This document shows positions 12,161-23,421 of a stretch of DNA of 64,000 nt, in pieces. Within the stretch, counting starts at the first letter, position 1. Each line of letters starts with the position of its first letter. The translations under genes and the position numbers were made by a program. The notes beneath the pieces were generated by a model. The model did not search any database. It was not told the origin of the DNA and saw only the letters and a list, made by a program, of their open reading frames with translations. Source of the stretch: Lingula anatina (lineage: Eukaryota; Brachiopoda; Lingulata; Lingulida; Lingulidae). The stretch is from NCBI RefSeq assembly GCF_001039355.2, contig NW_019774192.1, forward strand, positions 187,523-251,522. The letters run 5' to 3'.

Positions 12161-12238
12161 ACGCTGAGTCACGACGTCTGCACATTTAGATACGTGTACG
12201 TATATTAGACGGGCTCGCTTGACAACCTGCACGTCGAA

Positions 12239-13606
12239 ATGGGTCTTGGGCTACTGCACGTTTGCCTACTGGTATGGTGTGTCCTAGGGCACTACATCGC
12301 ACAAGGCAAAGGCACATACCCCATACCTGGCAGCGGATACCCCTGGGGTAGGTATGGTGGGCCGAAAGGTAACCACACGTACTGAATGTTTACACTTGTA
12401 AAGGCAGTATAACCTGTGATTGCTTACTGCATTGAAGCATTAGCGCGTAATGTTGTTTCTATTACGATGAACTCTTTACGGTGGACTCTTTATTTTGAAC
12501 TGCAGGATGGTGCGTTTTTAAACAACATTTTCTTATGTTAAATTACCTCATGTGCCATAAATGTTGTTATGAAACTGATGAAATATTGTTTTGCGTAAAT
12601 AAAAACAAACATGACGACGGGATTATTAAACTTAAAGCGTAAATAATTCCGATATCGTTCTCAAAAATGCTATCTTATAATTTATCGGCATTTTTGGGAC
12701 GTTATTATTTCATACAACACATCTTATCCTTACACTCCTTAACTGTTAAGGTTGCTCCGAGTTGAGGTTGAGCCCATATAAAAAATACCAAATATGCCAT
12801 GATGCAAGTTCTTGGAGTTGGGCACAATGGTACTGCAGGAACAAACCAGGTGGAAATCTTGCCTATATTGGACCTAACATGTACCAAGAGCAAAGCGCCT
12901 TGAAAAGTGTTCTCAAAAGATATAATGTCAGGGATGCCTGGATAACCAGTAATTCACGGATTTCAAAGAGATACAGCGGATATCCCTCTAAAACATATGG
13001 GGTGTTTCCTTCAACCTACCAATGCCCCTCAAGGTATGATATTTTAAAGGTTGAAGACAATTAGAATAAATACTCCTGGGAACAAATGAGCTTTATACAT
13101 GTATGTTTACTGCACACCAGATGTCATTGGCGCTCCTAAAAATGGTTTATACATTATTTGTTGCTAAAAATTCTTCACTTAACCGTTGCACAAAGCTGAA
13201 CGTGTAATCATTTGACAGATTTTCACTAAAACAGACTGAAGGCCTCTGATATCCGGTGTACTGGACAGAGGGTCCCCCATGACAGAAAGTCCACTTCCCT
13301 TTCATTTGTAAAGGTAAGCCTTGCCCTAGATTTTGACCCACTTGGGTCAGGCTAACCCTGACCATGATAACTAAATGGATCGAGGGCGGACTTTCTGTTA
13401 CACGAACCCTCAGTTTAGGTACACTTTCACGTACATAATACAGGTTATAATGGAAGCTTTAACGGTAAATTTGAGAATTTAATCTCAGCAGCCAAGTCAT
13501 TTACATATTGGTAAATGAAACATAACAACATGCATGGTCGAAGTCTTAAATTAATATACATTATTTTATATTCCAGGATACCATATGGACGCTACAAAAG
13601 AACAGG

Positions 13607-13638
<32 letters not shown>

Positions 13639-16600
13639 CGAAGTGAGCCTTTAATATGTTTAATCGTTTGTACATATAACGCCCAAAACGTTATCATACA
13701 TGTTATTAGGTCTACTCTGTGTTTTCGCGTAATTTTCTTACGGAATCTGTTGAGTACATGAAAACGATATCCATAAGTACTGCAGTTTTGTATACGTTTT
13801 ATGATACACAGTGAATGAACATGTGTTTATTTACTTACAACTGTATTGTAGGTGGTTGGTGCAGTAGTCTTGGCCTCAGTGGGTCCGGCGCAGGTGGCAT
13901 ACATGTACGGTCACTGCCGTGTAATTGTGCACTGCCCTACATATGCGAGATAAAAACAGGTAGGTGAAAATTCTAAAGTATTCAATTTTACTATATGTGT
14001 GAGAGAGAGGAAGAGAGAGAGAAAGAGCGCACGTGCTTTTGTGCTTTTGCATCTGTGTCCATCTGTGTAGAAGTGTGTGTATTTAAAAGCGTTTAAAAGT
14101 GTGAAAATGACCTCCGAATTTTATAACTGGCTGAATAAATTCTTATCTCTATTTAATTGTGCCAGTGCCTGTTATAAATGTGTCCATTTGTGTGGGAGTG
14201 TGCATGTGCGTGCGCGCGTGCGTGTCTGTGTGCACGTGTGTGTGTACATGACAGGGGTGATGAACATACGCCATGCAATATGCCATGCATTCCTTCGCTT
14301 CCAGCACCTGACATGAACGTTATTTAATCACGCATGAGTAATGAGATAATAACGGTGCACACATAGAGGGGTTAATCGCTGAATGAAAAAAATGTGCCAA
14401 TGAGAGATAAAATGTTTATATTATCCAACAGGGTCGGAGCTCAAGAACCCTTGTCGGAACAGTGGAACATACGACGGTTACCGCTGCCATTGTCCAACAG
14501 GATTTTTCGGCTCCTTCTGTGAAACCAGCACCAGTTATTGCGCCAGATCTGGTATATGCAGTGGACGAGGAAAGTGTTATGACATGTACAGCTTTCATCG
14601 TTTCATATGTAAATGTGACAGTGGTTTTACCGGAAGAAATTGTGAAACGGACATAGACGATTGCCGGCCAGATAGGTTAAAGTGCAATGGGCGGGGAAGG
14701 TGCATTGATGGGGTGAATAACTACACTTGCTCATGTGCCAAAGGTTTTACTGGAAAGAACTGTGAACGCAACATCAACGATTGCGATCTACGCTCCTGCA
14801 GCGGACATGGATGGTGCCAAGATGGCATCAATAGTTATACGTGCCATTGTGACGCTGGTTTTACTGGCGTGGATTGTGAGGTTAAAATAAACGAATGCGC
14901 TAGCAACCCATGCCACCAACAGCAAGGGACGTGCGAAAGCTTGTTGGGCAGATATAAATGTCATTGTCGCCCAGGGTTTACGGGTAAAACTTGCGACGTC
15001 AATATAGACGAATGTGCATCTCAACCATGTAGGAATGGCGGCGCCTGCGCTGATGAAGTTGATGGGTTTTCCTGTCAATGTCTTCCTGGATTAACGGGGA
15101 AAATATGCGAGACTAACATCAATGAATGTGACTCTCAACCATGCATGAACAATGGGGCGTGCAAAGATGGGATGAACTTTTACGTCTGCGTTTGTCCCGC
15201 TGGGCTGACCGGCAAAACGTGCACCGTGAACGTGGATGAGTGTAACTCTAACCCTTGTGTAAATGGTGCAGTGTGTAAAGATGCCGTAAATGGTTATGTT
15301 TGTCAATGCAAAAATGGGTTTACTGGAAAACATTGTGAAACCAACATCAACGAATGCACATCTCACCCGTGTAAGAATGACGCCACATGCATCGACGATA
15401 TAAACAGCTATTCTTGCTCATGTGCGCTTGGCTTTACCGGTTCTAACTGCGAAACCAACATCAACGAATGCGCATCTCAACCGTGCAAGAATAACGCCAC
15501 ATGCATCGACGATATTAATGGATATTCTTGCTCATGTGTACTTGGCTTTACCGGTTCTAACTGCGAAACCAACATCAACGAATGTGCATCTAATCCTTGT
15601 TTGAACAACGGCTCATGTCAGGATGAAGTCAATGGATACATCTGCCAATGTCCGGATGGTTTTAGTGGGGTCAATTGTGAAGTTCCTCCCACCACTATTT
15701 CTAGTACTGTCACGCAACCCTCTACCACCACCACCACCATGGCAGCAAAAGGTAATTTAAGTGTAAAATTGTTTAGCTTGGTTTGTAAGTATTCAAATGC
15801 AAAAGTATTGATGCAAAGACACTAACCGCCAGGAAATGTGATTTTGATAAAAGTGAAACGTGGGCCAATAGACAAAGAACCTGTCTCAGTTTCAATTAAT
15901 TTTCTAATTACAATTAAATCGCAAGTCTCCAAGAGTAAGTCAAAAACCTGTTTGCTTAAGCAGACTAATAGTTTCTCCACATTTTCATTTCAGACCCTTG
16001 TGATCCCAATCCTTGTCCTGAAACAGCACCTGGGCATCCGATACCATGCAAAAGCATAAATGGCAGCACCAACTTTGAATGTGTGCGACCCAATGGTGAG
16101 TAACATAAATATGCATTCACGCCAGAGCACCTCAAATCAGAATCCAGTATCAAGAGATCCTCAGATTCCTTCAATCTACAATTAACTTTAATAATGCATA
16201 TTATATTTCCTACCGTAGCATCAAATAGAAAATAACTGTACACATTTTTATCAAGTATCTACCCTGTGTAACACGCCCTCAACCGTTATCACGCCCGTGG
16301 CTGCAGCGCTTTCAAAAGCGCTTGTTTTTACCAAGTGGACCTTTTACTATGAAACCTGCGTGAACCTATATCAATTTGTACCCAGAGGGGACCTTTCCCC
16401 CTTCCCCTTAACTCATTCTCCCTGGGCTACGTGCCTGTTTATTTATCTATTTTTTCAATATTGTAGGTTACTGCCTGTACAGTAATGCGCTCCACAGGCA
16501 GGGAGAAGTCTGGGACATAGGGTGCAAACAAACTTGCAGATGTATTAAGTCATCAGCTAACTTTGTCTACTGTCAACCCAAGTAAGTGATTTCATGACGG

Positions 16601-16824
16601 AAAAGATTAGTATTTTAATATTTTTTAATTAAAAAAATTAATTTAATTTAATTTAATTTACATTAAATGCTATAAAGAATATTGTCAAAGAACGAATAAG
16701 TCATTTTTTCAGATGCCAAGACTGGGACGGAATGCCTATTCCGGCGGGATGCATACTGGATCCTCCTAAGCTCGGTGAATGTTGTCAAAATCTGAACTGC
16801 GACTCTCTGACTCCTCCACCATGA
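12239..16824 (+). CDS. Gene B: secreted CTLD - EGF - VWC-like mosaic protein
   Basis: Eight exons, 732 residues: 12239-12368, 12751-13033, 13577-13605, 13852-13959, 14432-15751, 15994-16095, 16467-16581, 16713-16824. Every junction is GT-AG and phase-consistent. Signal peptide about residues 1-23. CTLD residues 44-183 ([24 protein letters not shown]), again without clear calcium-ligand motifs. One exon encodes eleven EGF-type units (residues about 184-600) and a Thr-rich linker. A short exon adds DPCDPNPCPE, and the last two exons form a compact ten-cysteine VWC-like module (TCRCIKSSANFVYC, GECCQNLNC) ending at TGA. The block has one more EGF than gene A (the unit starting IDDCRPDRLKC). Paralog of A by inverted duplication. 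Likely extracellular. Function not known. Confidence 0.87.
16290..16435. repeat. Dispersed repeat (copy 2)
   Basis: Related to 3160-3320 (aagtggaccttttac, acccagaggggacctt, ctacgtgcctg). Lies in gene B's intron 6, close upstream of the VWC-like exon. Confidence 0.45.
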
Positions 16825-17808
16825 TAATGACACATATTTATATTTAAAGATTTATAAAGACTGAAATACCATTGATAATTCTCCAACCTGTCCCTGAAGA
16901 TAATTTTTGTTCAAATATTATGTGGTTCAGATTCATATTCAAAATGTGACAAGGAATTTTATTTCTTATATTTCTTGCTTTTTTCAAAATATATGTTTCA
17001 GCTTAAATGTTGGTGTTTACCCAAGTGTTTCAAACATTGGGGATATATACATTGTAAAACGTGAATCATAAACGACCTTCAAAAACAAGGATGCCCATGC
17101 TGCTAGTGGAGAGTCTTAAATATGCTGCATCACTTCCTGCCCTTCTGCTTTTTTATTATGTATTTTTTACCCTTGAAACAGTTGAAGAAAACTTAAAGCT
17201 TATCTAATATTATGCAGCATCCGCACCCCCCCCCCCCTTTCAAATAATTTTGGATCTTGCTTAAAATGGTATTGGTACACACATGAAGACTTGCACTATT
17301 AGGATTCTACCCATCTAAAATATCTACCACTTTTGCAATTTAAATATGAAAGATTGATTTAGATTAACTGTTCCTCTCCGGGTGACTTTTGCATAGCAGA
17401 CTTTGTGGGTAGATTAAATTTGTTTGTAACTGACAAATACCAGTAGCTACATGTGTCTTATAATGTAGTATCGATTACTTTTGTTTGTTATTAGTACATT
17501 AGCGGAGAAGAGACGTCACGTTGAACTCTTCTTAAAAAAATTAATAAAACACATTTCTGCAGCATTGTTCATACTGTAACTGTGATATCGTGTCAAAATA
17601 TTTCACTTTTTTTCTAGTAACAAGCTGTCAAGGACCGCAGTATTGAAAGATTGTAATTAGTGGGCCTATTTTATTAAACTTTCATACTGATAAAATTCAG
17701 CATAAACGTCTGTGAACTTAAATCTCAAGTGTTATGGGAGACTTGAAAGGCTATAAACGGGAGACTAGAAGGAGAGAGGAGATTGGTTTGAGGCTGAGAA
17801 GGGATCTT

Positions 17809-17863
<55 letters not shown>

Positions 17864-18780
17864 ATGTAACTTTTAGTTTAGCCAAATGTATTCTGTTGAA
17901 GTTACAACATGGAGTCGTTTCATTCAGAACCTGGGAATCTCTGTAGCAGTAGGGCCTATTACAATTCGCGTTATCTACTGGTGGGAGTCCATAGTGCCCA
18001 ACACCAGAGGTTATATTATAAAGGGTTATTTAATGTGATGTGGGGGCCGGGGTTATAATAAAAAAGGTCCTGCACAATTAAAGAAACGGACCCCGACAAA
18101 GCATCTTAGGTTATGTACTATACAGACAGTGGAATTCTGTCTTGTTCGCAGGTGCACCAAACAGTACGGTTCCTTTTTCATATAATAAAATGTCAAACAT
18201 CGATATGATAATGCATCTCTGTACTATAGTACCTTACAAACATTATTAACAATTAGGGTTATCTTAGGCGACCCCAACCATCAGTATCACATCTAAAAGC
18301 CGTCACGAAGTACACTGTCAATGTCACGCGTCCTGAAATATGTGTCGACTGAAATATAAGTCTTAGGGCCAGTTCACTCTAGGTTTGTTCTAACCGGACT
18401 AAAACCGGTCTCTATTCCATCGACATCATTCAAGCAGCATGCAGGAAGTGATATGCTAGATGTGTTGGAGTGATATCACAATCTGTGGTCAGAATGTGTA
18501 GTTTAATATATCCAATCAAATAGTGGCACGTGAAAGAATTTAAGATGATTGCTTTACCTCGCTAAAGCTCTTCCTGGTGTATTACGTTAATATAACAATT
18601 TCTTCTGCTCTCCGTGGTTTTCTCAAGCAGACCAAATATTGGGTTGGACTCCGTGAAAATATAACTTTGTCTGAACATCATTTCTTTGCTAACAAGTTTA
18701 ACTTAGCGCGTCGTAGCAATTCACGATCACTTAATTCTGCCTGAAATCGAAGCCTGTCTCTGTTATCGGGTGGACACAAC
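16825..18780. other. Spacer between genes B and C
   Basis: 3' flank of gene B and 5' flank of gene C. It holds a (TA)n run (17811-17862). I see no exon or RNA gene. Confidence 0.5.
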
Positions 18781-21136
18781 ATGAGAGTGCATCTTTGGCA
18801 GGATTCTCTTTTTGGATGGGTTGTTCTTTGGTTTTCGTTGTGGTACTCAACGGGTAGCCAACAGATAGGTGAGAAGGGACGCGTTATCTGGCAACGTTCA
18901 CTTTAGATCCTACCCCGGTACATATTGAAATGCACAGAAATAGTTCAATTATTACTACTAAAATTTATTTTTGATGTGATGCAGTACATTCAAAGCATGT
19001 CAGCATCTGCATAAGTGTTGGATCTGTATGTACTAATGCGTTTTGACTTGCTTCAATCATGTCCAGGTATTCACGAAAAACAGGTAGGCTATTCATATAC
19101 AGTAATAAGCCTTCAGTTTCAAATGCGCAAACATATTTGAATAAGACCCCATTTCCATACCTAGACCGATCTAACAGGAACGACCCATCTAAGGGGATTC
19201 TCGCTAAACTGCATTTAGATTATTAAGCAGTTTAGATGTCAGACACGCCTACTGAAGCTGCTAAACATTTGTTAATTACCCCCTAACAGCTTCAGTAGGC
19301 GTGCCAGACATCAGAGCCTCTTAATCTGAATGCAATTTAGCGAGAAACCAGACGGAGATGGGTCGATCCCGCCAGATCGATCTAGGTACGGGAAAGGGGT
19401 CATAACATTAAATGCAAAAAAAAAAAAAAAAAAACGATGAGGCTGCCCATTGGATTCTGCTTCAGCTGCCGATACCTGTTCTGATAAATGGGTCGGTGTT
19501 CCGAGGATCAACCCAAAACATGGTATAAAATATCGTGCAAGGAAGCCAACTGGCTCATGGCTGAAACCGACTGTAAGAAACTCGGTGGCCATCTTGCCGA
19601 GATTGGGAGTCGTGAAGAACAGACGTTTCTGTACGCTGCTACCAGGGGTGTGAATGCGACAGAATTCTGGGTCGGCTACCGGATAAAGGCGTACATAACC
19701 AACGACTGGATTAATTATGTGAATTGCGTCGTAAGGTACATGTAACTGTCAATCCGGTGTTTGAAAGATATTGGACATTTCTAGTAAGTAATTAGTTTTG
19801 CGTAAGTAAACGGACGCAAGTTTTATCTAGCTTCCTTGGGAGATCGCTGATAATAATGCCCTAAGCTCTCGACAAACACACCGGTATCTTATAGCTCCCT
19901 ATATAGCATATGTTAAATTCGATAATGATAAATTTTGTGCTCTTGTCGACCTTAGTTTATCAAATTTTAAGAATTATGTCACGGTCATTTTCCACCTAAT
20001 TTGTCATACCGTGGATCGCAAGTATGCATTAAAGCAGAGTTCAGGTGATTAAGATCATTTTCTACATTATTTCAAGAAATATTTCTAGGGTGTTTTAAAA
20101 TACACATTTATTTTATTTAATTTAGTTGCATCTTTACTTAAACTGCTAGCACATCTTCAAGCAAGCTCATTTGTGAGGAAAATACGTTTTATTATTTTTT
20201 TAGGTCACAAACTGCCAGCAAGTTGTGGACAGGAATACTTTTTAAGAAAAATGAATGTTTAGCTGGTAAATTTCTTCCTCTCTCTCTCTCTCTCTCTCTC
20301 TCATGCGAGTTTTAATGTCAGTTATACTGTACGCTTAATCATCTAAGACGAACCACTGAGAAAATTAAAAATGATTTATAGTGTCAAAACCTTCTCATAT
20401 TTTTATACATCTTTCTTTCATTCTCTTCATTCAAGTTGGCATTAAGCTTGCTTTAAAAAAGTTTGTTTTTTTTTCTTAAAAAACATAACCATGTCTGTTT
20501 TAACAGCGAGAAGAAGCACCTGTGGACTAATTCGTCAAGATAGTGTCGGAACTGTTTGGGACCAGGCGTGTAATGACGCGCATCCGTACATATGTGAGAC
20601 GCAAAAAGGTGGGCGTTGTATCAAAATACGTGAAATCAAATCAAATAGACGCAAAACGCCAAAGTGCATGCTGCAAGACTCGTCAACTATTCATGTAAAA
20701 ATGTGAATCCCAAATGCCGTGATCCCAAATTAAGTCAGGTCTTTTAAAACTGAATTCAGTAATTGAGACACAGGGTAATCGATTTTCATGATATAGGCCT
20801 ACATGTAGGCCTAGTGTGTGTGTGTGTGTGTATGCGTGCGTGTGTGTGTGTGTGCATGCGTGCGTGCGCGCGCGCGCGGGAAATAACGTTCCTTTAGATA
20901 TAACTAATAAAACAAATCATCTTATACAATAACTACTTTGTCATAATAATACGAATATATATCTTTGAATTGTTTTTAACGTGTTCATAGCTCCACCTGC
21001 CACTACCGTTCCCCCTACAACCATAAAACCTGCCGTCGCTACTACAGTGAAACCGAAAGGTCAGTGAAATTTTGTTATCATATACCTGTACATTGTAAGA
21101 CTACTAAAGTCTTTGGATATGTACAAATATAGTTAA

Positions 21137-21182
<46 letters not shown>

Positions 21183-22315
21183 GGTATTATAAGGCCTATC
21201 ATTCTTATTATTTCTAAATATTATCGTACTGATTCATTATTTTTCCACGTACATCGCTTAAAGATTACATAGGATAGATCCACCATTCCCACGACACGTG
21301 TATAATAACAATGCACTATGTATTCTTACTGAAATAGATTCCTGTGAGGTCGGAGGAAAATTCTACAAAGCAAGAGAGACCTGGGACGTAGACTGCAAAC
21401 GTACCTGCTGGTGCCTCAGACCATCCATTAATTTCTACTATTGCGAAGCAAAGTAAGTTCGGTCGAAAATATAATTTTATTGATAAAGAAAAATAAATAA
21501 AATAAACAAAACCTACAGTTTCATTTGCATGATGGGGGAGGGGATGACGTTAGGAGTGTGATAGAGGTGCTCGAACATCTCAGCACAGCAGACTTGTTTG
21601 TCTCACCTGATGCAATGGTGCACCGTCTGTGATTTTGCCTGCGGCGGCGCAGTGCGTTTCCTAAAATAACCATAATTTCCACATTATTTGCGGTCTTGTC
21701 CAATCTATCTTTTGAGATGTGCAGTGGGTTTGTTTTTATTACGGGAAGGGTTTTATTATTTTAATAACAAAAAGTGGTTTGTTACATGACTAATAATAAA
21801 TGAATAAAGAACATACATGCATGTATAAAAAATAAAACCGGTAGCTACATGTATATTGCACGTAAATCAAAATACAAGCACGATGAAAAGAAAAAATAAA
21901 TAAATAACAATATTATAAATAACTGAAGAGCTCTGTTCATCAGTACGGCTAAATTTTGGGAAAACTTTGTCAACCAAAGACAATTGGTACCGCTGATTAA
22001 ATGAAGGTGGAAAGTATGATGACTCATGTAGTTTATTATTGCAGGAATAAATAAAAAAGTTTCTGCCTTGGTGCATCTGGGAAATGAGAAGCAAGAATTT
22101 AAAAAAACCCTGCTATTGTGGTAGACCTTCCTTAACTTGAGGAGAGTTGTAAAGCACTTAATTAATAAATATAACTGTGGCACTATTTCTTTCTAATTAA
22201 CAGGTGCACAGATTGGACAGGGGTCGGAATACCGCCCGGATGTAAACTAGATCCTCCCAAACCTGGAGAGTGTTGTGACGTACTCAACTGCAGCCACATT
22301 ACAGCTCCACCTTAA
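18781..22315 (+). CDS. Gene C: CTLD - VWC-like protein, same family without EGF block (possible frameshift)
   Basis: Exons: 18781-18868 (signal peptide, start MRVHLWQDSLFGW), about 19466-19735, 20204-20265, 20507-20608, 20991-21059, 21338-21452, 22204-22315. The CTLD is clear: NWLMAETDCKKLGGHLAEIGS, FWVGYR, then WDQACNDAHPYICE. A Pro/Thr linker exon follows, then two VWC-like exons of exactly the same lengths (115 and 112 bases) and phases as in gene B (TCWCLRPSINFYYC, GECCDVLNC). The problem is exon 2: the only plausible acceptor (19465) reads AADTCSDKW but is one base out of frame with the CTLD, and in the CTLD frame stops lie directly upstream. A one-base deletion, an assembly error or an unseen small exon would each explain it. 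Confidence 0.75.
19145..19401. mobile_element. Foldback MITE, family 1 (copy 1)
   Basis: Ends gaccccatttccatacctag and ctaggtacgggaaaggggtc are inverted repeats. The arms continue (gatcgatct, ctaaactgcattt, gacacgcctactgaagctg) around a short spacer. Other copies: 25662-25845, 46525-46792, 57455-57708. In gene C's intron 1. No coding content. Confidence 0.85.
20811..20879. repeat. (GT)n / GCGT simple repeat
   Basis: GT run grading into GCGT and GC units, in gene C intron 4. Confidence 0.9.
21137..21182. repeat. (ATT)n microsatellite
   Basis: About 15 ATT units in gene C intron 5. Confidence 0.95.
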
Positions 22316-22401
22316 AATATCGTTTACATTGCAATAATTGGCACTCATAATTGATGAAAAGACGAAACAATATTTCAAATCTGTCTTTTATCAGAGTGAA
22401 A

Positions 22402-22407
22402 AATAAA
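22402..22407 (+). terminator. Poly(A) signal of gene C
   Basis: AATAAA 87 bases after gene C's stop codon. A minus-strand AATAAA follows at 22441-22446, so the 3' ends of C and the HMG-CW gene appear to converge here. Confidence 0.55.
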
Positions 22408-22440
22408 ATTCCGGCACACCTTTCAATGTTGTTTAATTTT

Positions 22441-22446
22441 TTTATT
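22441..22446 (-). terminator. Possible poly(A) signal of the HMG-CW gene
   Basis: AATAAA on the minus strand. Using it would give a 3' UTR of about 980 bases (22441-23421), a stretch that otherwise holds no gene. It is the first good signal I see before gene C's 3' end, but AT-rich sequence makes chance matches likely. Confidence 0.4.
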
Positions 22447-23421
22447 TAAAATTAAACAAGTAAATTTTAAATATAAAGCAAAACCATGATGACAAGTTTT
22501 CAGACAAACTAAAATCATCATTGTTTAATCAGACATAATATGCAAAATTGGCAAAAATTGTTTTGTTTAAAATCAAATAACAAATTATTATAATAGATGT
22601 AAAAAGTATCTTTCATTCAACACAATTTGACACTTGGTCAGATATTAAACATGTAGTTGGTACTTCTAACTAAAAAATCAGTGGAAGTCAGAACCTATGT
22701 AGAATAAAATTATGTTCTCAGTGCATTTGCTACATGAACATGTACATGTACCAACCTTATTTAAAGGACAGCCATATGAAATCAGAAAAAAAAATATAAA
22801 TCACAAATTACATGCTGTTACTTAATGGAATCAATTTGTTCTTCTTTCCAATTGCATTAGTTTTAAATTTTAAAAGTACTCTTGTAAAATGTCCTAGTTC
22901 TTCAGCAGGTATTACAATGAAATGGCTACTTGTCAAATCAATGGTAATGGAAAGCACTAATTGGATATTTTCTAGATCGGGAATCGTATATCTTCATCAA
23001 CCCGCCAAACAGTTATTTTCTTGTTACATTTTAAATGCAATGAATCAATGAAAAGAAGTATGATCATTATGTTAATTAAAATCATTAATTAAATGTCAAC
23101 TGCACAACATCATGGTCTGACAAATCATAAATTAAAAAATACTTTTTATCTTTTGAATAATTATATGCAATTAATAAGTATGACTGCTCAATAACCATGC
23201 ATACATTTATAAATGATTACAATCAAACCTATTACAAGATCATGCATTACAAGTGCCATAATCCACAATCTTATTCTATTTTATGAGAAAAAAAAACAAA
23301 AACTTCTCATCAAAAAATAGATTCAACCCTTATACAATTCCAAGTAAAAATCATGTTCAAAGCAGATATTAAACATGTAAAATATCGCCCTTATTAACCT
23401 GACCCTAAAAACTTCAAATGT

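Noticed and set aside
14416-15604. Open frames on the opposite strand and other frames of the EGF exons
   Set aside because: They mirror the EGF repeats. Only the chosen frame gives the cysteine spacing and joins in phase with neighbouring exons.
17734-17946. Frame running through a (TA)n repeat
   Set aside because: Made of the dinucleotide repeat (Tyr-Ile). Not a gene.
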